Shown here piece after piece: positions 45,019-53,073 of a stretch of DNA of 64,000 nucleotides; the stretch's first letter is position 1, and each line of letters begins with the position of its first letter. Below the pieces are notes generated by a model, which saw only the letters and a list, made by a program, of their open reading frames with translations, was not told the origin of the DNA and ran no database searches. Source of the stretch: Clostridium lacusfryxellense (GTDB lineage Bacteria; Bacillota; Clostridia; Clostridiales; Clostridiaceae); the NCBI RefSeq assembly GCF_018861735.1, contig NZ_JAHLEB010000014.1, forward strand, positions 1 through 64,000, in the 5' to 3' direction. The position numbers were made by a program, and so were the translations under genes.

Positions 45019-45606
45019 ATGAGACTTTTTTCAATTTTCATAAGTGCATTTCTAGTAAATAATTTCGTATTATCCAGATTCCTAGGGATATGTTCTTTCC
45101 TAGGTGTTTCTAAAAAAACTGAAACTGCAAAAGGTATGGGACTAGCAGTAGTGTTTGTTATGTTCCTAGCATCATTCATGACTTTTGTGGTTTATAACTT
45201 AATTTTAGTTCCATTACATGTAACCTTTTTATCAACACTTGCTTTTGTACTAGTAATTGCTGCGTTAGTTCAATTTGTTGAAATGGTTATTAAGAAGACA
45301 CAACCAAGTCTCTACAAAGCACTTGGAATATTTCTTCCATTAATATCAACTAATTGTGCTGTTCTTGGTATGGCACTTATAAACCAACAAGAAAAATATA
45401 CATTAATAGAATCTCTTGTTAATTCACTTGGAGCGTCTTTTGGTTATATGCTTGCAATTGTACTCCTTTCAGGCTTAAGAGAAAGAATGGAAGCCAATGA
45501 TAACATGCCTTTAGCTTTTAAAGGACTACCTATTTCACTAATTACAGCTGGACTCATGTCTATCGCATTTTTAGGCTTTAGCGGTTTAAAATTGGGAGGT
45601 ATTTAA
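45019..45606 (+). CDS. rnfA: Rnf complex subunit RnfA
   Basis: This 195-residue subunit has six membrane helices and includes the conserved [19 protein letters not shown] with the Cys that shares a cluster with RnfE at the membrane centre, plus [19 protein letters not shown] precedes the ATG. Confidence 0.95.
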   Translation: MRLFSIFISAFLVNNFVLSRFLGICSFLGVSKKTETAKGMGLAVVFVMFLASFMTFVVYNLILVPLHVTFLSTLAFVLVIAALVQFVEMVIKKTQPSLYKALGIFLPLISTNCAVLGMALINQQEKYTLIESLVNSLGASFGYMLAIVLLSGLRERMEANDNMPLAFKGLPISLITAGLMSIAFLGFSGLKLGGI

Positions 45607-46464
45607 ATGGATATAAATAATTTAGTTTACCCTGTACTAAGCATAGGTGGTTTGGGACTTGTGTTTGGAGTAGTACTGGGATATGCTAACAAAAAATTTC
45701 ATGTAGCAGTTGATCCTAAAATACCATTAGTTAGAGAAGCATTACCTAGCGCCAATTGCGGTGCATGCGGCTTTGCCGGTTGTGATGCTTACGCAGCAGC
45801 TGTAGTTGAAGGCGGTGCTACACTAAATCTATGTAGCGTTGGTGGAGCTTCTGTTGCTGAAAAAATTGGAGACATAATGGGAGTTTCAGTTGAGACTGAA
45901 AATCCACAAGTTGCTTTTGTTAAATGCAAAGGAACCTGCAGTGTTTCTAAAGAAAAATATGTGTATGATGGCATTCAAGATTGTCGTCAAGCAGTTATTG
46001 CTCCTGGTGGTGGTCCTAAGGCTTGCGTAGACGGTTGTCTAGGTTTTGCAAGTTGTGTAAGAGCCTGTGAGTTCAACGCCCTTCATATAATAGATGGTGT
46101 AGCTGTAGTATATAATGATAATTGCGTAGCTTGTGGCGCCTGTATTAAAGTATGTCCTAAGGACTTAATAGAGTTTGTCCCAGCGAGTCAAGAAGTGCTT
46201 ATAGAATGTAACTCAAAATCAAAAGGTAAATCAGTAAAAGATAATTGTTCTGTTGGATGTATAGCATGCCAAATGTGCGTGAAAGCTTGCCCAACTGAGG
46301 CAATTACTATGGTTAATAACTTAGCTACAATAGACTTTGAAAAATGTATACACTGTGGTAAATGTGCCGCTAAATGTCCTACAAAGGTTATTTCAAAACC
46401 TTTGAAAGATCGTGTAAACATGAGTGAGACTGTTGAAGCTGCTAAAACTGTTGAAGCTAAATAA
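45607..46464 (+). CDS. rnfB: Rnf complex subunit RnfB
   Basis: RnfB is the ferredoxin-facing entry subunit. The 285-residue protein has an N-terminal membrane helix, the cluster motif NCGACGFAGCDAYA, and then several ferredoxin-type [4Fe-4S] motifs (CVACGACIKVCP, CIACQMCVKACP, CIHCGKCAAKCP). The ATG abuts the rnfA stop codon. The operon ends at a strong terminator. Confidence 0.96.
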   Translation: MDINNLVYPVLSIGGLGLVFGVVLGYANKKFHVAVDPKIPLVREALPSANCGACGFAGCDAYAAAVVEGGATLNLCSVGGASVAEKIGDIMGVSVETENPQVAFVKCKGTCSVSKEKYVYDGIQDCRQAVIAPGGGPKACVDGCLGFASCVRACEFNALHIIDGVAVVYNDNCVACGACIKVCPKDLIEFVPASQEVLIECNSKSKGKSVKDNCSVGCIACQMCVKACPTEAITMVNNLATIDFEKCIHCGKCAAKCPTKVISKPLKDRVNMSETVEAAKTVEAK

Positions 46465-46492
46465 TCAACAAAATTAGTTTTCATTAAAACAT

Positions 46493-46534
46493 AAAAAAGT
46501 GACTTGTCTATTTTTAAGACAAGCCACTTTTTTT
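46493..46534. terminator. Terminator after the rnf operon
   Basis: AAAAAAGTGACTTGTC pairs with GACAAGCCACTTTTTT. The flanking A and T runs allow use by the convergent small gene as well. Confidence 0.88.
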
Positions 46535-46883
46535 AATGTGGTAATTCTATTTCTTTGTTACTTATTGTTAAGTCCTTATAAACAAATATAACAGTAATAA
46601 CACACCCTAATACAGCAAAGCCCACAAAGAAAACTTCATTATTTGTACACTTTTCTATAATAGGCATTATTAATAAAAAATAAGTTGTAATTATAGGGTA
46701 TACTAATTTTCGCAGTTTTTGAGTTTTTATAAAATCGAAGGTGCTACAAATAATTAAAAGCATTGTAATTATTGTTAACATGGCTATTGGTAATTTCATT
46801 TGCATAACCATCATTATACATCCAGCCACACCAAGAACAAATAAAAGTATTTCTAGTGTCATCGTTATTGATTTGAATTTCAT
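46533..46883 (-). CDS. Small four-helix membrane protein
   Basis: This is a 116-residue protein with four predicted transmembrane segments and a short charged tail (DLTISNKEIELPH). I do not recognise a family. The frame reaches back to 46898, but the ATG at 46883, nine bases from GGAG, is a better start. It is convergent with the rnf operon. Confidence 0.55.
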   Translation of the reverse strand: MKFKSITMTLEILLFVLGVAGCIMMVMQMKLPIAMLTIITMLLIICSTFDFIKTQKLRKLVYPIITTYFLLIMPIIEKCTNNEVFFVGFAVLGCVITVIFVYKDLTISNKEIELPH

Positions 46884-47024
46884 AAATAACATCTCCATCC
46901 TAAAGCAATATTAAATATATATGGATGGTATACGTGATATATTCTAAAATTTCAACAACATTTTTAAAGATACCTAACAATAAAACAAAAATTATAAACC
47001 TACTTAAAGTAATCGAACTATATG

Positions 47025-47231
47025 TTACCTTTTGATTTTAACTATATTATATGATTGACGTATTCCGAAAACACTAACAGCCAGACCTCCCAAACAACCT
47101 ACCGCTTCAGCCATTTCCCCTTTAAATATTGAAACAATTAAAAGTATCATCATAAAAACAGTAAGAATAATACATGTAACAAAATTAATCTTATTAGTCT
47201 TAACATATTTAGCAGATTTATCATCCATCAT
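47025..47231 (-). CDS. Small two-helix membrane protein
   Basis: This is a 68-residue protein with a Lys-rich start, two hydrophobic helices (NFVTCIILTVFMMILLIVSI, and AVGCLGGLAVSVFGI) and a basic tail. No family is recognised. GGAGG lies eight bases from the ATG at 47231. Element B begins 30 bases upstream. Confidence 0.55.
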   Translation of the reverse strand: MMDDKSAKYVKTNKINFVTCIILTVFMMILLIVSIFKGEMAEAVGCLGGLAVSVFGIRQSYNIVKIKR

Positions 47232-47260
47232 CAAATTCACCTCCATAAAGAATAACTAGT

Positions 47261-47507
47261 AGGATAGGAAATTTCTCTGAAGTGAATGCAATATGAAGCG
47301 AAGAAACCATATAAATTGTATTTAAAATTCTTGTTTTGCGAATGTAAAATTCTCGTAGGCTTGCACAGGAAGTGCAAGCCAGCGAACCTGAGGCAGGACG
47401 CCGAATGTGAGCGCCAGATAATTTTATATGAGCAAAAGATTAGAATTTCTTAATCCAATTTCTTGTTTCGAGTTCATTTGCAGGCACCAGGAGAATTTTT
47501 CTATCCT
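47261..47507. repeat. Palindromic element B, copy 1
   Basis: This 247-base element is bounded by AGGATAGGAAATTTCTC and GAGAATTTTTCTATCCT. The arms pair inward (for example AAAATTCTTGTTTTGC with GAGCAAAAGATTAGAATTTC) to a core with the hairpin GGCTTGCAC-AGGA-GTGCAAGCC and then CGAACCTGAGGCAGGACG followed by CCGAATGTGAGCG. The core is shared with the copy at 61409-61639. It ends three bases from the stop codon of the Gx-type gene. Confidence 0.85.
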
Positions 47508-47510
47508 CTT

Positions 47511-48005
47511 TTACAATATTTTTTGTAATCTACTTTTTAACATACTAGCTAAAATACCAATAAAATATCCAGTAACAATTGCTGATATTAATAATAGTGG
47601 TAAGTAAACATATATTCTTAAATCATTAATTATGAAGGCAGCCACTAGTAACTGACCTATATTATGAAAAACTGACCCACACACACTAATGGTTGGTATA
47701 CTTAATGATTTTTTAAAATACTTGTATAGCAATATCATTACAACATTACTTAATAACCCACCAGCAATACTATACATAAAAGCTGACATACTTCCTCCAA
47801 AAATAGAACCTAAAATGGTTCTTAAAATCATTATTAAAAACGCTTCTTTCCACCCAAGTAATATTAATGCAACTAGGGATATAGAATTAGCAAGACCTAA
47901 CTTTATTCCTGGGAATAACACCGGAATTTGAGCCTCTATTAGATAAATAACTAAAGCCATTGCTACCAACATACTAAGCAAAACCATTTTTTTAGTCCTT
48001 TTCAT
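47511..48005 (-). CDS. Gx transporter family membrane protein
   Basis: This 164-residue protein has five or six helices and the family stretch PVLFPGIKLGLANSISL together with RTILGSIFGG. It is sometimes annotated as heptaprenyl diphosphate synthase component I, although the fold is that of an ECF-type S-component. In many clostridia it lies beside a NusG-domain-II protein and ApbE, as here. The substrate is unknown. Confidence 0.82.
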   Translation of the reverse strand: MKRTKKMVLLSMLVAMALVIYLIEAQIPVLFPGIKLGLANSISLVALILLGWKEAFLIMILRTILGSIFGGSMSAFMYSIAGGLLSNVVMILLYKYFKKSLSIPTISVCGSVFHNIGQLLVAAFIINDLRIYVYLPLLLISAIVTGYFIGILASMLKSRLQKIL

Positions 48006-48053
48006 ATTTCCACCTACACTTTTAATTTTAAACTCTATTACATATCATATCTT

Positions 48054-48461
48054 TTAGAATGTTCCACCATCTATAACCTTATTTTCTTCTTCCTTAGTGC
48101 TAATTTTCTCTCCATCTATACTAATCATAAGTTTATTAGGTAAACAAACTATTATTCCACCAGGTTCTTCTATACTTCCACTTTTAACACACTCTTTATG
48201 TAAGCAATCTGCATCTTTCACTTTAATACTATCCTTAGTAGCTATAATAGTATTAAAATGGCCACTCGCAGTCTTCACAGTAAATTTCTGTTGCCCTACT
48301 ACTTTATTTAAGTCAATAGTCTTAATGACCTTTCCATCGCTCTTTATAACCGCAATATGCTCGGTCCCTTTATTTATTTTTTTGTACACTAAAGTTGCAC
48401 TTAAGGTTAATAAGACAAGAATTAAAAGAACTATTCCAACTATTTTATCTCCCTTTTTCAT
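48054..48461 (-). CDS. NusG domain II-containing protein
   Basis: This 135-residue protein has one N-terminal membrane helix and an extracytoplasmic beta domain of the NusG_II type (HIAVIKSDGKVIKTIDL, ADCLHKECVKSGSIEEPG, IIVCLPNKLMISIDG). It contains a conserved Cys-His-Cys stretch. The start overlaps the end of apbE by 17 bases. Its role is unknown; co-occurrence with apbE suggests a link to flavoprotein maturation or membrane redox. Confidence 0.85.
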   Translation of the reverse strand: MKKGDKIVGIVLLILVLLTLSATLVYKKINKGTEHIAVIKSDGKVIKTIDLNKVVGQQKFTVKTASGHFNTIIATKDSIKVKDADCLHKECVKSGSIEEPGGIIVCLPNKLMISIDGEKISTKEEENKVIDGGTF

Positions 48462-49482
48462 AAGTGAACTCCTTGTTTGTTAAATCAAAAGTATCATTTA
48501 GTCCTGGTGTAGTATATATTTTTTTATCTTTTGTTATAAATATAGCTTCTACACCCTTAATAGACTCTACCAATTTAAGCCCTTTATCAAGCCCCAAGAT
48601 ATAAGTACTTGTAGATAGTGCATCTCCATCAATTGATTTATCTGATATTATGGTTGTACTTATAAGTCCTTGCTCAGCAGGATATCCAGTTTTGGGATTG
48701 AATATGTGATGGTAACGTACACCATCCTTTATAAAAAACCTTTCATAGTTACCTGATGTTACAACTGATTTATTAGTAACTTTAATTGTCCCTAAGTACT
48801 CTCCTCGCGAGCTTAACGGGTTCTGTATGCCTATATTCCAGCTAGTTCCATCCGGTTTATTTCCAAGCGCAAAAACATTTCCGCCCAAATTTATAAGTGC
48901 ACTACTTATTTTATTATCTATCAACACTTTTTTTATCTCATCAGCTGTATAACCTTTTGCAATTGCGCCTAAATCAATAGCTTGATTAGCTCGTCTAATC
49001 TTTACATTAGAATTCTTTTTATCAAAAATAATATCTCTATAATCTACTAGTTTTAATTTTTCATTAATTTCCGTTTTAGATGGTAATCTTTCCTTTTCTG
49101 TACCAATACCCCATAATTTCACAATAGGCTCTATTGATGCGTCAAGGGCACCTCCAGTCAATTTACTGTATTTAACAGATTCTTCTATTACCCCATATGT
49201 ATCCGAGCTAAGTTTTTCTCCTGAAACTCCAGCCTTCGCATTCAATTTACTAATTTCAGAAGTTCCTATATTAACAGACATTTTACTTTCTATATTGTTT
49301 ATCCTTTTTATGGACTCATTTGCTGCTTTTTCCGCATTTTTACCATAGACTTTTAACTGAATAATTGTACCCATCAAATATGTATCTTTTTCAACAGGTT
49401 TAGTATTATCTTTGCAAGATACTAAAAATATTGAAACGGACAATATTGCGAGTATATACCATTTTTTATATAATCTTTTTAT
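48445..49482 (-). CDS. apbE: ApbE family FAD:protein FMN transferase, lipoprotein
   Basis: ApbE attaches FMN covalently to Thr residues of RnfD, RnfG and similar proteins outside the cytoplasm. The protein shows KAGVSGEKLSSDTYGVIEES, ALINLGGNVFALGNKP and the metal-binding DGDALSTSTYILG. Read from a TTG at 49443 it would have only a stub before SC. Extending the frame to an ATA at 49480-49482, five bases from GAGG, gives a proper lipoprotein signal: KRLYKK, a hydrophobic core, and the lipobox LVSC (Cys23). I therefore propose initiation at AUA or a mutated start. It faces away from the rnf operon about 2 kb off. Confidence 0.85.
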   Translation of the reverse strand: MKRLYKKWYILAILSVSIFLVSCKDNTKPVEKDTYLMGTIIQLKVYGKNAEKAANESIKRINNIESKMSVNIGTSEISKLNAKAGVSGEKLSSDTYGVIEESVKYSKLTGGALDASIEPIVKLWGIGTEKERLPSKTEINEKLKLVDYRDIIFDKKNSNVKIRRANQAIDLGAIAKGYTADEIKKVLIDNKISSALINLGGNVFALGNKPDGTSWNIGIQNPLSSRGEYLGTIKVTNKSVVTSGNYERFFIKDGVRYHHIFNPKTGYPAEQGLISTTIISDKSIDGDALSTSTYILGLDKGLKLVESIKGVEAIFITKDKKIYTTPGLNDTFDLTNKEFTYEKGR

Positions 49483-49583
49483 GGTACCTCACCACCTTTA
49501 ATTTCTTATTAAATCCATTATACCATATATAATTCTTGTAAATCCTGTCCTATTATATGCATCATACAAATTGTACATAATAT

Positions 49584-49617
49584 AAAAAAACGCTGAAACA
49601 ATATCTCAGCATTTTTT
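49584..49617 (-). terminator. Terminator
   Basis: TGCTGA and TCAGCG form the stem on the minus strand, with A and T runs on either side, behind the membrane protein gene at 49621. Confidence 0.75.
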
Positions 49618-49620
49618 ATA

Positions 49621-50034
49621 TTAAGTAAATAGTTTTTTATTTTTACGTAATTGTACAAATAATATTATTGATATAATTATCATTATAATACTTAATACGA
49701 AAAAGCAAATAGTCATTATTCCAGCTACTTTGACTGATATATTATAATCTATCCCTATCATAGAGATTTGATTAGAAAAATCACTAAAAACACTTATAGA
49801 ATATCTTATCCATAACACTGATATAGCAAATGATAGTGGGACTATTGCCGTTGCTATTAAATATCCACTCTTCCTACTTCTCTTGATTCCAATGGATCCC
49901 ATAATTATTGGTAGAATAAACAATAAAGGCAAAATAGCTCCAGTAAATTGTGAAGATAACATTAAAAATAATGCACACAAAATTGTAAAGTAAAATGTAA
50001 TTTTTCTTATCGCTAAAGATTTGTAATTATCCAT
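49621..50034 (-). CDS. Four-helix membrane protein, unknown
   Basis: This 137-residue hydrophobic protein has four predicted helices and a short basic C-terminus (QLRKNKKLFT). I recognise no family. GAGTGAAG gives a modest ribosome site. It lies 21 bases after the small MetS-type gene, so it could be part of the same transcript. Confidence 0.6.
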   Translation of the reverse strand: MDNYKSLAIRKITFYFTILCALFLMLSSQFTGAILPLLFILPIIMGSIGIKRSRKSGYLIATAIVPLSFAISVLWIRYSISVFSDFSNQISMIGIDYNISVKVAGIMTICFFVLSIIMIIISIILFVQLRKNKKLFT

Positions 50035-50055
50035 ACATCTTCACTCTTTTCTTAA

Positions 50056-50154
50056 TTATTTACTATTCTTTAATACAGTTGATAAACTAGTAATTGATAA
50101 AGCTAAAATTGAACCCCACATTGTAAGCATAAAAAACAACGCTTGACCACTCAT
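50056..50154 (-). CDS. MetS-family small subunit of an NSS transporter
   Basis: This is a 32-residue single-helix protein reading MSGQALFFMLTMWGSILALS then ITSLSTVLKNSK. It matches the MetS-type small subunits that accompany neurotransmitter:sodium symporters in Gram-positive bacteria, for example MetP-MetS of Corynebacterium. GGAGG lies seven bases from the ATG. It begins 72 bases after the end of the NSS gene and is easily missed because of its size. Confidence 0.82.
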   Translation of the reverse strand: MSGQALFFMLTMWGSILALSITSLSTVLKNSK

Positions 50155-50225
50155 ATTACAACCTCCTATCAATATTTAGTGGTATACACAACAACTATTA
50201 ATTGTTATGTATACCCATTTAAATT

Positions 50226-51806
50226 TTATTTTCTTATAATAACCTTATTTTTTACAATCTCTTCACCATAAACAGCCTTCAAACTCCTATATGTTCCAAT
50301 AAATCCAATAATAAATACTGCCAATATAACTACTCTTGCAGCATTTACCCATGGAATTAATACAGGTGTTTTTGCTATAAAATCTGGTATAGCTTTAAAA
50401 TATCCCTCATTAATATATGAGATTGTTGATCCAGTTAAAATAACTATTATTACTGCAGGAGTTACAAATTTAATCATTACAGTATACATCCATTTTGGTG
50501 CTTTCCAGAATGAACCATGATTTATATCTATTAGTGGATTATCAATCATGAACCAACCAGCTACAATTATTTCAATAAGACCCATTACAACTAGTAAATA
50601 TGTGCCAACCCAATTGTCAAGTTCTGTAAAATAGGCAAGTTCTGCAGTTTTCGTAATAATTGGCTCTAGTGCAACTGGTAAACCAACTACTATATATCCT
50701 ATGAAAACGAAAAAAGATGCTTTCTTCTTTGCCATACCCATACCTTCTTCTAAAATTGTTACTAAATAATTATACATTGCAATAGCTGAGGTGAATCCAG
50801 CAAAGAATAATATCATAAACCATAAAGTACCAAGTGCCCTTCCACCATCCATAATTCTAAAAATATTAGGTAATGATATAAAAGATAACCCAACTCCAGA
50901 ACTTAGACCTTTTACACCCATAAATGCATATGTAATTGGAATTGCGATACTTCCTCCAAGGATTACCTCTGCAAATTCATTTAAACCTATTGTAGTCATT
51001 GCAGATGTTACAATATCATCATCTTGCTTTAAATAAGAAGCATAATTTTGAATTATTCCCATCCCTAATGATAGTGTAAAGAAAATCTGACCTGCTGCTG
51101 CAAGAGTTCCTTTAAAACTTAAGTCACCCCACCTTGGTGTCCAAAGATAATCTAACCCTTTTATAGCAGACCAATCTGGTTTAATTGGTGCTCCTATAGT
51201 TAAAGTTTTATAGATTAATACAAATCCAAATATATATAGAACAGGCATCATTATTTTCGCCCAAGACTCTATACCCTTTTCAATACCTCTAGTAACTGCT
51301 AAACCTAAAATTGTTACGGTAATTATCCAGAAAGTGAATACATACACTGGATTTTGTACATAATTTGCAAAAAACTGTGCTGTGGTTACAGTCATATCCG
51401 AATATCCACCAGTAGCAGATAAGAATGCATACCCCAAAGTCCATCCTATTAAATGATTATAATACGAATTTACTAGTAATGTGACCCCAATAACTATCAT
51501 TCCACATATGGATCCTAGGATAATCGCTTTTCGTGGTTTAAGTTTGTCCCTTGATTGAATATATATCATGAAACCTACTGTACCGTGTCCATATCTCCCA
51601 CCAACTCTTCCCATCATCCATTCTACTAGCATTAATGGAATGCCTATTAAAATAAGTGCCATTACATAAGGAATCATAAACGCTCCGCCACCGTATTTTG
51701 CAGCTTGATATGGAAACCTCCAGAAATTTCCAAGTCCAACTGAATTGCCTGCCATAGCTAGAATAAATCCAATTTTGGACCCCCAATTTTCTCTTTGTTC
51801 TTCCAT
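50226..51806 (-). CDS. Neurotransmitter:sodium symporter (NSS) family amino-acid transporter
   Basis: This 526-residue LeuT-fold transporter has about twelve helices. The Na+/substrate site motif AMAGNSVGLGNFWRFPYQ (residues 18-35) is intact, as are FFTLSLGMGII and the helix-8 region. The association with a MetS-like small subunit suggests uptake of methionine or other hydrophobic amino acids, by analogy with MetP. GGAGGG precedes the ATG. Confidence 0.92.
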   Translation of the reverse strand: MEEQRENWGSKIGFILAMAGNSVGLGNFWRFPYQAAKYGGGAFMIPYVMALILIGIPLMLVEWMMGRVGGRYGHGTVGFMIYIQSRDKLKPRKAIILGSICGMIVIGVTLLVNSYYNHLIGWTLGYAFLSATGGYSDMTVTTAQFFANYVQNPVYVFTFWIITVTILGLAVTRGIEKGIESWAKIMMPVLYIFGFVLIYKTLTIGAPIKPDWSAIKGLDYLWTPRWGDLSFKGTLAAAGQIFFTLSLGMGIIQNYASYLKQDDDIVTSAMTTIGLNEFAEVILGGSIAIPITYAFMGVKGLSSGVGLSFISLPNIFRIMDGGRALGTLWFMILFFAGFTSAIAMYNYLVTILEEGMGMAKKKASFFVFIGYIVVGLPVALEPIITKTAELAYFTELDNWVGTYLLVVMGLIEIIVAGWFMIDNPLIDINHGSFWKAPKWMYTVMIKFVTPAVIIVILTGSTISYINEGYFKAIPDFIAKTPVLIPWVNAARVVILAVFIIGFIGTYRSLKAVYGEEIVKNKVIIRK

Positions 51807-52010
51807 TGTTATCCCTCCTTTGTTCTCCTATTGAAATATATTAATAAAATCGATATCAATCTAATTAATTTAACAATTAATATTTTAGCAAATTTGAAGG
51901 ATAACCGCAAGCATTGTCGAATAGAATTATATAATACATACATTTAAATATAAGATTTATTAAATATAATGTTTAGCTTTGTTCCCTATCGGTTTATAAT
52001 AAAATAGTAA

Positions 52011-52034
52011 AAGCACAGAATTAAACTTCCGTGC
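52011..52034 (-). terminator. Terminator
   Basis: GCACGGAAG pairs with TTCTGTGC on the minus strand, followed by TTTT, behind the small gene at 52066. Confidence 0.6.
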
Positions 52035-52065
52035 CCAACTTTCAGTAAATTTATTTTATCTAATT

Positions 52066-52272
52066 CTAATAAGCTCTTTGATCTCCATTTAAAATATTTT
52101 CAATTTCAACCCCTATTTCGCGACCTTTTTTATAGGAATTAAGCCTATCCTGTGGCACTGAATCTTTATATGTGTCTTCGCCAGAAAGGAAATCTACAAT
52201 ACCCTTTTTAGCACTTGGTACATCACCGACATTATTTATTCCATTAACCTCTTTTATTTTCGAGTAATCCAT
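52066..52272 (-). CDS. Small hydrophilic protein of unknown function
   Basis: This is a 68-residue soluble protein (MDYSKIKEVNGINNVGDVPS at the start) with mixed charge and no domain known to me. A perfect AAGGAGG and a terminator support a real gene. It is alone, beside the long gap before oppA. Confidence 0.6.
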   Translation of the reverse strand: MDYSKIKEVNGINNVGDVPSAKKGIVDFLSGEDTYKDSVPQDRLNSYKKGREIGVEIENILNGDQRAY

Positions 52273-52823
52273 GAATATTCCTCCTTATATATCTATTAGA
52301 CACTAAGTAACTAGTAATACTATAGAATAATAATCATTATATTATTAGACTTTCCCATTTTGAATTTTTAATGTACTAATATGATCTTTATTCAAAATAA
52401 TAAAAATAAAAATACACCTTTCTATATATGGTGAATATTACATTAAAACAACTAATCTAAAAAATGAACTATTTAAAGTATTATTATTTGTATTAGTGGC
52501 ATAAATATTAATATAAACTAAATATATTAATTTAAAAAAATAAAAATTTTTATCGTATTTATAGTAAAAAGTTACTTTAATATAAAAAAATGATGAATAA
52601 TTATACAACAGTTAATATTTATGAATCCTTTGTTGCATAAATAGATGTAATAAGTAAGTATTGCGAAACATCTATATTGTTCATATCTATTAGCTAATCT
52701 TTTAACACTTCTTTACTAATGGCGGTAAACTTATATGAATAAAATATTAACTTCTTCATTCAAACAGTCAAATAACAGTATATTCTGATATATTTTTTTA
52801 TTAAAAAAATGTTGCTTCAATGA

Positions 52824-52852
52824 TTGACAGTCATTCATTTTAGTGATAAAGT
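52824..52852 (+). promoter_or_regulatory. Predicted sigma-A promoter for the opp operon
   Basis: TTGACA and TAAAGT are separated by 17 bases. Transcription from here would give a leader of about 215 bases before the oppA ATG. Confidence 0.55.
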
Positions 52853-52882
52853 TATACAAAATTCAAATTGATTTGATTATCG

Positions 52883-52918
52883 AATAGTAATTGTAAATAA
52901 GAGTTAACAATTACTATT
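52883..52918 (+). promoter_or_regulatory. Leader hairpin in the opp 5' region
   Basis: AATAGTAATTGT and ACAATTACTATT form a perfect 12-base-pair stem over a 12-base loop, within the predicted leader. There is no T run. Confidence 0.5.
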
Positions 52919-53073
52919 TAGAAAATTAGTTCTATAGGAATAAGAAGAATATATTTTAGGTACTATGCAGCATTGTTTAAATTTTCAGATGATAAGTCAA
53001 CAATTCTTCACTGGAATTTATATATTTTAAGGAGACGAAAGTTTCCAATTTAGTTAATAAGGGGGATTTTGTA

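Larger units (their letters stand above)
52273..53073. other. Long AT-rich region with the opp promoter and leader
   Basis: About 800 bases contain no credible gene. The right third holds a predicted promoter (52824-52852), a 12-base-pair hairpin (52883-52918), a CodY-like sequence (52980-52994) and a small GGAGAC-GAAA-GTTTCC hairpin (about 53032-53047) just before the oppA ribosome site. The left part shows nothing I can interpret. Confidence 0.55.

Noticed and set aside
52273-52820. Search for small genes in the long gap before oppA
   Set aside because: Frames are shorter than 25 codons or lack ribosome sites; the region is simply very AT-rich.
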